This document shows, one piece after another, positions 1 through 7,226 of a stretch of DNA of 64,000 bases. How positions within the stretch are numbered: the stretch's first letter is position 1; every line of letters starts with the position of its first letter. The DNA is taken from the NCBI RefSeq assembly GCF_015831355.1, contig NZ_JADWYR010000002.1, positions 1,612,001-1,676,000 on the forward strand, in the 5' to 3' direction. This DNA comes from Panacibacter microcysteis. GTDB lineage: Bacteria > Bacteroidota > Bacteroidia > Chitinophagales > Chitinophagaceae. The translations under genes and the position numbers were made by a program. The notes beneath the pieces were generated by a model. It searched no databases. It had not been told where the DNA came from and was given only the letters and a program-made list of their open reading frames with translations.

Positions 1-1376
1 TAACAGGTTCGCAATTTTATAAAACATCTTCCGATGCTGTTGCCGCAGTTAATGCAGTGTACAGCGTACTGAATTCAGACCCTGCCGGAGACTTCCCGAT
101 GTATGGCAGAAACCTTAACCTGCTTACCGGTAATGGCAGTGATGACCAGGTGTTCAGCCCGTCAAATACCAACCCGGATGTCAGGGCACTGGGCACCGCC
201 ACTTACGTACCCGCCAATGACCGCATAAAAAAGAACTGGCAGCAGCATTACTTTGGTATAAGCCGTGCAAACGTGGCCATTGACAATATTCCACTGGTTA
301 CAATGGACACCGTTTTGCAGGCCAGGCTGGTACGGGAAGCAAAATTTTTACGTGCACTGTTCTACTTTAACATCGTGCGTTTATGGGGCGATGCCCCCCT
401 CGTGCTGCATGATCCTGTAAGTACTGATGTGAATGCACTGAAGGTGCCACGCTCACCAAAAGAAGCAGTGTATGCACAGATCATCAGCGATCTTACGGAT
501 GCCACCAATCTTCCTGCAGGCTTTACCGGTGCAGACAAGGGCCGTGCCACAGCAGGCGTCGCGCATGCATTACTTGCTAAGGTGTATGTTACCAGGAAAG
601 AGTGGAACAAAGCATTAGCAGAATTGCATATTGTGATCAATGGAAACTATGGTTATGCGCTGTTCGATAATTACTACGACATTATTCAAAAAGCAACAAA
701 GAACGGTAAAGAGCATATTTTTTCTGCGCAGTTTGAAAGTAACCTTGGTGCAAAAAACAGCACGCAAAGTCTAAGCAGTGCGCTCTTCAACTCTTACAAC
801 CCTTCTGTTTACCCCGGCGATGGCCCGGCAGACAGTTCGCTGTACCAGTTGTTTGATAACAGTGACACACGCCGTGCGGTAACTTTTTTTACCACGCAAA
901 CAAATCCGGCAACAGGGCAGGTGGTAAATTTTGGTGCACCGCGCTTTAATAAATTTATCGACTACTCCATTGCACCATTAACCGCGCAGGCCAACAGCGG
1001 CATCAACTACCCTGTCATACGCTATGCAGATATCTTGTTGCTGTATGCAGAAACGCTGAACGAAATAAATGGCGCACCAACTGCAGAAGCTTATACAGCC
1101 ATTAACCAGGTACGTACAAGAGCACACATCAGCAATCTTACAGAAGGCTTGTCACAGGCGGCTTTCAGAGATGCGGTATTCGAAGAACGCCGTAAAGAGT
1201 TTATACAGGAAGGCCAGCGATGGTTCGATCTTTCGCGGAGAGGTGGTACCTACTTATACGACGCGCTTAAAAAGATCAGCGCCAAAACAGGTGCTGCTGT
1301 AAAAGATACATTGTATCCTGTGCCACAGGCTGAAATAGATCTCAATCCTTTGCTTATACAAAACCCGGGCTGGTAG
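1..1376 (+). CDS. SusD/RagB family outer-membrane glycan-binding lipoprotein, 5' end outside window
   Basis: SusD-type proteins sit on the outer face of the outer membrane and deliver glycans to a SusC-type TonB-dependent transporter. The frame is open from base 3, so the gene enters from the left and its start, signal peptide and lipobox are not visible. A GTG at 57 is an internal codon and not a credible start, because the residues before it (YKTSSDAVAAVNAVYS) match the usual start of mature SusD proteins. About 457 residues are visible. Family marks are the helical region RAKFLRALFYFNIVRLWGD-like stretch near the N-terminus, the ERRKEF..EGQRWFDL block near the C-terminus and the tail NPLLIQNPGW. 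A SusC gene is expected just upstream, outside the window. Two sulfatase genes follow on the same strand, which suggests a sulfated substrate; that is inference. Confidence 0.93.
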   Translation, partial: TGSQFYKTSSDAVAAVNAVYSVLNSDPAGDFPMYGRNLNLLTGNGSDDQVFSPSNTNPDVRALGTATYVPANDRIKKNWQQHYFGISRANVAIDNIPLVTMDTVLQARLVREAKFLRALFYFNIVRLWGDAPLVLHDPVSTDVNALKVPRSPKEAVYAQIISDLTDATNLPAGFTGADKGRATAGVAHALLAKVYVTRKEWNKALAELHIVINGNYGYALFDNYYDIIQKATKNGKEHIFSAQFESNLGAKNSTQSLSSALFNSYNPSVYPGDGPADSSLYQLFDNSDTRRAVTFFTTQTNPATGQVVNFGAPRFNKFIDYSIAPLTAQANSGINYPVIRYADILLLYAETLNEINGAPTAEAYTAINQVRTRAHISNLTEGLSQAAFRDAVFEERRKEFIQEGQRWFDLSRRGGTYLYDALKKISAKTGAAVKDTLYPVPQAEIDLNPLLIQNPGW

Positions 1377-1416
1377 TATATCACCCGCTATGTATGCAAA
1401 GATTTTTTTAGGGGTT

Positions 1417-1467
1417 GAACAAGCAACAGAATAAGCATTGGGCTGCTGTTGCGTCGCACACTTGTAC
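1417..1467 (-). repeat. Dispersed repeat copy 1a (GCGACGC form)
   Basis: Core TGTTGCGTCGCACACTTGTAC-like sequence at 1447-1467, in minus orientation. The outer end (about 1417-1446) has lost the CCGGG. It forms an outward-facing inverted pair with copy 1b. Located between the SusD gene and the first sulfatase. Confidence 0.85.
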
Positions 1468-1521
1468 AGGTAGTTCTCTATGGAGCACTTTAAACCAACC
1501 ATGCCGAATTATCAACTGAAA

Positions 1522-1575
1522 GTACAAGAGTGCGACGCAACAGGCGATGCCATCAGCACTGCAGCCGGGCTCATT
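1522..1575 (+). repeat. Dispersed repeat copy 1b (GCGACGC form)
   Basis: GTACAAGAGTGCGACGCAAC at 1522-1541, GGCGATGCCA linker, GCAGCCGGGCTCATT end. It ends 29 bases before the sulfatase start codon, so it lies in that gene's leader region. Confidence 0.92.
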
Positions 1576-1604
1576 ATTAAAACTCATCACACAAATTACA
1601 TACT

Positions 1605-3515
1605 ATGAAAAAAAATGCACTGCTCTGCCTCTCGGCAGTATTGATATCTGTAGTAAATGTGCATGCACAAACACAAGAGCGTTACGAAGGTAAAATTGGT
1701 AAAACCTTTGATGAATCGAAGGAATGGTGGCCAAAGCCTGTAACGCCACCGGCAGATGCACCAAACGTTATCTGGATCTTACTGGACGATGTTGGCTTTG
1801 GTGCCTCTACCTCTTTCGGTGGTCTGATTAAAACACCCATGATCGACTCGCTTGCCGGCAATGGCCTGCGTTACACCAATTTCCATACCTGTGCCATATG
1901 CGCACCTACACGTGCCGCATTGCTAACCGGAAGAAACAGCGCATCGGTACACATGTCTGGTTTTGCGCATTACTGGGGCAGCGCAGGTTTTCCCGGGTGG
2001 GATGGCTATATACCCGAAAAAGACGGCACCGCAGCAGAGATACTCAAAAGCCAGGGCTATGCAACTTTTGCGGTAGGTAAATATGGCGTAACACCAGATG
2101 CAGAAGCTTCAGACGCCGGGCCATTTGATCACTGGCCGCTCGGTAAAGGCTTTGAGCATTTCTTTGGTTTCCTCGGTTCAGAAACCGACCAGTACAAACC
2201 TGCACTTGTAGAAGACAATGCATTTATACAGCCCGACGGCAGGCACTTTAGTGAACAGCTTACAGACAAGGCCATCAGCTACATTGCCAAACAAAAAAAA
2301 GCCGCACCGGGCAAACCATTCTTTTTGTACTACGCCCCCGGCGCAACACATGCCCCACACCAGGTGCCCGATAAATGGAGAGACATTTACAAAGGTCAGT
2401 TTGCTGATGGCTGGGATGCATACCGCGAAAAGGTTTTTGCCAACCAGCAAAAGATGGGGCTGCTGCCTGCCTACGCAAAATTACCGGAACGCAACCCGCT
2501 TGTTGCAGCATGGAAATCATTACCGGCAGGCGAACAAAAATTATATGCACGTTTCATGGAAGTGTACGCAGCCTACCTGACATACACAGATTATGAAATA
2601 AGCCGCGTGGTTAACTACCTGAAAGAAATCAACCAGCTCGACAATACCATGATCTTTGTTTTAATTGGCGACAACGGTGCAAGTAAAGAAGGTGCTGATA
2701 ATGGCGTGGTGGAAAAAGCATGGGGACCACGATACGACAAGAACATTACAAGAGCACAATATATTCAGAAGAACGAAGATGCGATAGATAAAATAGGTAC
2801 ACCTGAATCAGAACCCAATTACCCGCTCGGCTGGGCGCAGGCATGTAATACACCGTTCAAATACTGGAAGCAGGATGCCAACAGCGAAGGCGGCACGCAC
2901 AACCCTTTGATCATATTTTATCCCAGGAAAATAAAAGACAAAGGCACGTTACGCAATCAGTACAGCCATGTAACAGATATTCTGCCCACAACACTCGAGT
3001 TTGTTGGCATACAGCCTCCTGCAAGCATCAGGAATATACCCCAGGATTCTTTGCAGGGTACATCACTGGTGTATTCTTTCAACAACGCTTCTGCCGCATC
3101 AACACATACAGAACAATACTATTACATCTTCGGCTCCAGGGCCATGTATAAAGACGGCTGGAAAGCCGCTGCAGCACACCATCCGGATGCGATTGACCTG
3201 GCGTCATTTGGTGATAAACCAATACCCGCAGCCGATTACAATAAAGATGTATGGACTTTGTATAACCTGAACGAAGACTTCAATGAACGCGTCGATCTTG
3301 CGAAGCAGTATCCTGAAAAATTGAGGGAGTTAAAGGCACTCTTCGATGCAACGGCCACAAAGTACAACCTCTACCCGCTTATCGACTTTTCTGATGTTTA
3401 CCAGCAGAAATTTATCAATTCAAAAAAGGCAGTGAATTACAGGGTGCCGCCACCGCCACCGGGCAGGAAACAACCTGTAACAAAAACTGCTGCCACCACA
3501 ACAACAAACAACTAA
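1605..3515 (+). CDS. Exported arylsulfatase-type sulfatase (first of a tandem pair)
   Basis: Type I sulfatases hydrolyse sulfate esters in the periplasm with a formylglycine made from an active-site cysteine. This 636-residue protein begins with a signal peptide ending near VHAQ (residues 1-22). It has the metal-binding DD pair at 61-62 and the signature CAPTRAALLTG, with C99 as the formylglycine candidate. The middle contains IGDNGASKEG, the usual second metal-site block, and a histidine-containing HAPHQ block. The C-terminal tail is rich in proline and threonine. The next gene starts one base after this stop and encodes a close paralogue, so the two are surely co-transcribed. No sulfatase-maturing enzyme is in the window. 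The substrate cannot be read from sequence; the overall shape resembles arylsulfatases rather than carbohydrate-specific subfamilies, but the SusD neighbour argues for a glycan. Confidence 0.92.
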   Translation: MKKNALLCLSAVLISVVNVHAQTQERYEGKIGKTFDESKEWWPKPVTPPADAPNVIWILLDDVGFGASTSFGGLIKTPMIDSLAGNGLRYTNFHTCAICAPTRAALLTGRNSASVHMSGFAHYWGSAGFPGWDGYIPEKDGTAAEILKSQGYATFAVGKYGVTPDAEASDAGPFDHWPLGKGFEHFFGFLGSETDQYKPALVEDNAFIQPDGRHFSEQLTDKAISYIAKQKKAAPGKPFFLYYAPGATHAPHQVPDKWRDIYKGQFADGWDAYREKVFANQQKMGLLPAYAKLPERNPLVAAWKSLPAGEQKLYARFMEVYAAYLTYTDYEISRVVNYLKEINQLDNTMIFVLIGDNGASKEGADNGVVEKAWGPRYDKNITRAQYIQKNEDAIDKIGTPESEPNYPLGWAQACNTPFKYWKQDANSEGGTHNPLIIFYPRKIKDKGTLRNQYSHVTDILPTTLEFVGIQPPASIRNIPQDSLQGTSLVYSFNNASAASTHTEQYYYIFGSRAMYKDGWKAAAAHHPDAIDLASFGDKPIPAADYNKDVWTLYNLNEDFNERVDLAKQYPEKLRELKALFDATATKYNLYPLIDFSDVYQQKFINSKKAVNYRVPPPPPGRKQPVTKTAATTTTNN

Positions 3516-3516
3516 C

Positions 3517-5385
3517 ATGAAATATTTCTTACCACGCAAAGCCCTGTATGCAACAGGCTTTGCATTTATCACCGCATCAGTAATGACTGATGCCTGCGCC
3601 CAGGAATCCTACAAGGGAAAGATCGGGAAAACACTTGCAACATCTGAAGAGTGGTGGCCTGCACCGGTAAGCACCCCTAAAGATGCACCCAACATTGTGT
3701 GGATACTGTTGGATGATGTAGGTTTTGGTGCATCTTCTGCATTTGGCGGGCTTATCAGCACACCCACATTTGATTCACTTGCAGCCAATGGTTTAAAGTA
3801 CACCAACTTTCATACCTGTGCCATCTGCGCACCTACCCGTGCAGCATTGTTAACAGGCCGAAACAGTGCATCAGTGCATGTTTCAGGGTTTTCACATACA
3901 ATGCTGTCTGCCGGTTTTCCGGGTTGGGATGGTAAAATTCCCGCACAGGATGCAACCGTAGCAGAGCTCTTAAAAGAGTATGGTTACAACACATTTGCCG
4001 TAGGCAAATATGGTGTAACGCCTGATGAGGATGCCACCGATGCCGGCCCTTTCGACCGCTGGCCATCTGGCAAAGGCTTTGAACATTTCTATGGATTTCT
4101 GGGTTCGCAAACAGACCAGTATAAACCAGACCTCGTAGAAGACAATGCACACATTCAGCCTACAGGCAATAACCTGAATGAAGACATTACCACCAAAGCA
4201 ATTTTTTATATAGACCGGCAAAAGAAAGCCGCGCCCGGCAAACCTTTCTTTTTGTATTATGCGCCCGGCGCCACTCATGCGCCCTTCCAGGTACCAAACG
4301 ACTGGCTGGATCTTTATAAAGGAAAATTTGATGACGGCTGGGATGCTTACAGGGAGCAGGTGATAGCCAACCAGAAAAAAATCGGCATCATTCCTCAACA
4401 GGCAACACTGCCGGAAAACAACCCCGGCATTGTTCCATGGAATACATTGTCTCCCGAACAAAAAAAGACCTACGCAAGGTTTATGGAAGTGTACGCCTCT
4501 TACCTTACTTACATCGATGCACAGATCGGCAAACTGGTAGGGCACTTAAAAGACATCGGGCAACTTGACAATACAATGATCTTCCTCATGATCGGCGATA
4601 ATGGTGCAAGTAAAGAAGGCTCGTACAATGGTGTGCTCGACCGCGGCCCCACTGCGCGGCAGTTAACAGATGAAGATGCTGTAAGAGATAACCTGCAGCG
4701 CATCGATCTGATCGGCACACCACAAGGCTCCCAGACGAATTACCCGCTTGGCTGGGCACAGGCATGCAATACGCCGTTCCGCTACTGGAAGCAGGATGCA
4801 CACAGCGAAGGCGGCACCAGGAACCCATTGATCATCTTTTATCCCAAAGGCATCAAAGACAAAGGCGGTACCAGGAACCAGTACAGCCACGTGATCGATA
4901 TACTGCCCACTACGCTGGAATACATTGGCATAAAAGCACCGCAATACCTGCGTGGCATAAAACAGGATTCCATACAGGGGCATTCACTCGTGTATTCTTT
5001 CAACAATGCCACCGCTGCATCAAAACACACGGAACAGTACTACTACATTTTCGGTTCAAGAGCCATCTACAAAGATGGCTGGAAGGCCGCTACCTATCAT
5101 CATCCGGATTTTATTGACGAAAGGGTAAAAGACAGCGCATCACTCGCTGCTATCAAAAGAGATTTCAGTAAAGATGTTTGGCAGTTGTATAACATGAATG
5201 AAGACTTTAATGAACAGAATGATCTATCGGTTAAATACCCCGACAAGCTGAAAGCGTTACAGGCTTTGTTTGATGCAGATGCAACAAAATACGGCCTGTA
5301 CCCGATGATCGATTGGGATGATGTACTGAAAAGGCGCATTCATAAAAACGGTGTTGCAGTTGCGCCTGCCGGCGGCGGACATTAG
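3517..5385 (+). CDS. Exported arylsulfatase-type sulfatase (second of a tandem pair)
   Basis: This 622-residue protein is a paralogue of the preceding sulfatase and aligns with it over nearly the full length, including the mature N-terminus (SYKGKIGKT), the DD metal pair at 66-67 and the CAPTRAALLTG signature with C104 as formylglycine candidate. The signal peptide ends near CAQ at residue 29. The start codon follows the upstream stop by one base, an arrangement typical of translational coupling. Differences from its partner lie mainly in the segment after IGDNGASKEG and in the C-terminus, where this copy lacks the proline-rich tail and ends in a glycine-rich stretch. The pair probably arose by tandem duplication and may differ in sulfate position or sugar specificity; that is inference. 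A repeat copy begins 16 bases after the stop. Confidence 0.92.
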   Translation: MKYFLPRKALYATGFAFITASVMTDACAQESYKGKIGKTLATSEEWWPAPVSTPKDAPNIVWILLDDVGFGASSAFGGLISTPTFDSLAANGLKYTNFHTCAICAPTRAALLTGRNSASVHVSGFSHTMLSAGFPGWDGKIPAQDATVAELLKEYGYNTFAVGKYGVTPDEDATDAGPFDRWPSGKGFEHFYGFLGSQTDQYKPDLVEDNAHIQPTGNNLNEDITTKAIFYIDRQKKAAPGKPFFLYYAPGATHAPFQVPNDWLDLYKGKFDDGWDAYREQVIANQKKIGIIPQQATLPENNPGIVPWNTLSPEQKKTYARFMEVYASYLTYIDAQIGKLVGHLKDIGQLDNTMIFLMIGDNGASKEGSYNGVLDRGPTARQLTDEDAVRDNLQRIDLIGTPQGSQTNYPLGWAQACNTPFRYWKQDAHSEGGTRNPLIIFYPKGIKDKGGTRNQYSHVIDILPTTLEYIGIKAPQYLRGIKQDSIQGHSLVYSFNNATAASKHTEQYYYIFGSRAIYKDGWKAATYHHPDFIDERVKDSASLAAIKRDFSKDVWQLYNMNEDFNEQNDLSVKYPDKLKALQALFDADATKYGLYPMIDWDDVLKRRIHKNGVAVAPAGGGH

Positions 5386-5400
5386 AAGCATATAATGTTA

Positions 5401-5447
5401 CCGGCTGCAGTGCAGGTGGCATCGCCTGTTGTGTCACTCACTTCAAC
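5401..5447 (-). repeat. Dispersed repeat copy 2 (GTGACAC form)
   Basis: CCGGCTGCAGTGC begins 16 bases after the second sulfatase stop; the core reads TGTTGTGTCACTCACTTCAAC, with GTTGAAG in place of GTACAAG. Confidence 0.88.
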
Positions 5448-5560
5448 TGCAGCAAATGGCCGGGCAATGCGAAGACCGGTGCGTACGAATACTTTTTCTT
5501 AAGGGGTCAATTACGAAACAAACGACTGATAATTTATTATCCACAATTAAAATAAAAGTT

Positions 5561-5683
5561 ATGGTATTACACGATTTTCTGCTGTTGTTTAAAAAGATAG
5601 CGGTGGGTGCTGCGCTATTCCTTGTGCCGCTGCTGCTCATCGTATCGATGCTATGGCTCATTCAATTTTACCTGTTAAACTAA
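5561..5683 (+). CDS. Small single-helix membrane peptide, hypothetical
   Basis: A 40-residue frame starts with ATG at 5561 and ends 27 bases before the start of the fatty-acid-hydroxylase-type gene. The product has a short charged N-terminus (KK at about 11-12) followed by a strongly hydrophobic stretch AALFLVPLLLIVSMLWLI that can span a membrane once. The frame can be extended upstream to 5429, but that extension runs through a dispersed repeat and is not credible. Its position between two co-directional genes and its composition make it a plausible small membrane protein, possibly a partner of the membrane enzyme that follows. I recognise no family. It could also be a chance frame in a leader sequence. 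Confidence 0.45.
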   Translation: MVLHDFLLLFKKIAVGAALFLVPLLLIVSMLWLIQFYLLN

Positions 5684-5710
5684 CCTTTTATATCATTAAA
5701 ACCAAACACG

Positions 5711-6793
5711 ATGAAAATGGAAAAAGAAATATCACGCAGGCTCGTGCGTGATATACTGCTAAGCGTAATGCTGTATGCATTGCCGGTGTTGCTCATGCTT
5801 GCATCCTTTTACCTTGGCAATGAAAGGCCATGGATTACATACCAGCCGGCGCCTGTAAAAGAATCATCAAATATTATTGTACAAATGTTCAGGCACCTGA
5901 ATACATGGGGGCTTACCGCACTTGCTGTAATACTGGGTATCTGCGAGCTTGCCTATGGTTTATATGCCAATAAGTGGAGTAAGAATGAGCGAACACTGGA
6001 TATTGTTTGTTTTATTGTTCCAAAAATTATTGCGCGCCCGTTTATTACATACGTAGGCTTGCTGTACCTGCCTGTGTTATTTCCCAACGGGAAAGATGCT
6101 TTTGCATGGGTACCATTCTGGTGGGGCTGCCTGATCATAGCTGTAGCAGATGACCTTACACAATACTGGTACCACCGCCTGCACCACCAGGTACCATGGC
6201 TATGGCGTTTCCACCGTACACACCATTCAGCAGAGTACATGGGTATGGCAATGGCCAGCAGGCAAAACATCATATACACCATCTTCTTCTCGCAGATCTA
6301 TCTTACAACAGCGCTGGTGTACCTGGGGCTTGGTTATCCAGCTTTGTTTGTGGGCGTTACAAAATCGCTGATCGTGCTTGGTGCTCATTCGAGTTTGCCA
6401 TGGGATAAGCCATTTTACAAATACAAATTGTTACGCCCTTTTGCGTGGGTGCTGGAAAGGGTGATCTCTACTCCTGCCACGCATCATGCACACCATGCAG
6501 ACACGCACGGAGATGGCATTGGTTATTACAAAGGAAACTTTGGAAACATGTTTTTTCTGTGGGACATTATTTTTGGTACGGGCCACATAAGCCGGCAATA
6601 CCCGGCAGGCTATGGAATAAAACATTACAGGCAGGAAGAATGGTACGCACAATTCCTTTGGCCCATTATAAAATCTAAAAAAGAAGGCAGTGAACTTGCC
6701 GCTAATGGCCCGATGGTGGGTGATGCCGTAGATGAAGAGACAAGGCTGGGTGAGGTAAAAGAAGAATATGCTGCAATGGGTGCACATGTATAG
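5711..6793 (+). CDS. Sterol desaturase / fatty acid hydroxylase family integral membrane di-iron enzyme
   Basis: Members of this superfamily use a histidine-ligated di-iron centre at the membrane face to hydroxylate or desaturate lipids, sterols or carotenoids. The 360-residue protein has hydrophobic segments at about 15-35, 65-85, 100-122 and 135-148, followed by the histidine clusters HRLHH (155-159), HRTHH (168-172) and HHAHH (258-262), which together match the conserved HX(3)H / HX(2)HH pattern. It follows the small membrane peptide by 27 bases and the sulfatase pair by about 320 bases on the same strand. A clear factor-independent terminator lies 10 bases after the stop. The substrate is unknown. 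Association with sulfatases raises the possibility that the locus handles a sulfated lipid or sterol, but this is speculative. Confidence 0.9.
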   Translation: MKMEKEISRRLVRDILLSVMLYALPVLLMLASFYLGNERPWITYQPAPVKESSNIIVQMFRHLNTWGLTALAVILGICELAYGLYANKWSKNERTLDIVCFIVPKIIARPFITYVGLLYLPVLFPNGKDAFAWVPFWWGCLIIAVADDLTQYWYHRLHHQVPWLWRFHRTHHSAEYMGMAMASRQNIIYTIFFSQIYLTTALVYLGLGYPALFVGVTKSLIVLGAHSSLPWDKPFYKYKLLRPFAWVLERVISTPATHHAHHADTHGDGIGYYKGNFGNMFFLWDIIFGTGHISRQYPAGYGIKHYRQEEWYAQFLWPIIKSKKEGSELAANGPMVGDAVDEETRLGEVKEEYAAMGAHV

Positions 6794-6802
6794 AAGGCAA
6801 TG

Positions 6803-6835
6803 CCCGTTACCATATAACGGTAACGGGTTTGTTTT
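6803..6835 (+). terminator. Factor-independent terminator after the hydroxylase gene
   Basis: A perfect 9-bp stem (CCCGTTACC at 6803-6811 with GGTAACGGG at 6819-6827), a 7-base loop and the tail TTTGTTTT. It ends the plus-strand transcript of the sulfatase/hydroxylase genes and implies that the TonB-dependent receptor gene downstream has its own promoter. Confidence 0.85.
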
Positions 6836-6911
6836 ATCTAGCGAATTTGCACAGCAAGCCAAAACTGTATATAAAACAACGACGCATAAAATGCAGCGTA
6901 GCGAACAGGAA

Positions 6912-6960
6912 GTACAAGAGTGCGACGCAACAAAAGCCCCATAGCAGCAATGCAGCCGGG
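6912..6960 (+). repeat. Dispersed repeat copy 3 (GCGACGC form)
   Basis: GTACAAGAGTGCGACGCAAC, AAAAGCCCCATAGCAG linker, CAATGCAGCCGGG end. The flank GCGAACAGGA before the core is shared with copy 13b. Confidence 0.92.
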
Positions 6961-7090
6961 ATTACAATACATTCGGGAAAGTTTTTAAAAAAATCTATCT
7001 ATTTTTTTGTCTTTTTGAACTGTTTTTCAACAACTTACATTTTAATTCCTATTAAATCTATGGGATTTATATAAATTTAATTTTTTAGTG

Positions 7091-7098
7091 TAGTTTTG
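7091..7098 (+). promoter_or_regulatory. Possible -7 element for the TonB-dependent receptor gene
   Basis: TAGTTTTG matches the Bacteroidota -7 consensus TAnnTTTG exactly. It lies in an AT-rich segment 128 bases before the start codon at 7227. No clear TTTG -33 box is present at the expected distance, so the call is tentative. Transcription from here would give a leader of about 120 bases. Confidence 0.4.
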
Positions 7099-7226
7099 GC
7101 TTCTATTTTTACATCCTTCACAGCCGCATGCTGGAAGGAATTGGAATAGCAGCTATTACCAGGAACAAGTCCGAACCGATTGATTAACCAAAGAAATTTT
7201 TAACCAGAACTATCAAAACAAAATCT

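Larger units (their letters stand above)
6836..7226. other. Non-coding region between terminator and TonB-dependent receptor
   Basis: This stretch contains one dispersed repeat (6912-6960), then a very AT-rich segment (about 6975-7120) and a likely promoter for the receptor gene. A frame of 81 codons starting at 6829 crosses the repeat and has repeat-derived composition, so I do not treat it as a gene. Confidence 0.6.

Noticed and set aside
1254-1590. Two minus-strand frames between SusD and the first sulfatase
   Set aside because: They overlap the repeat pair and translate its core (CATQQQ, CDATAA); no protein-like composition.
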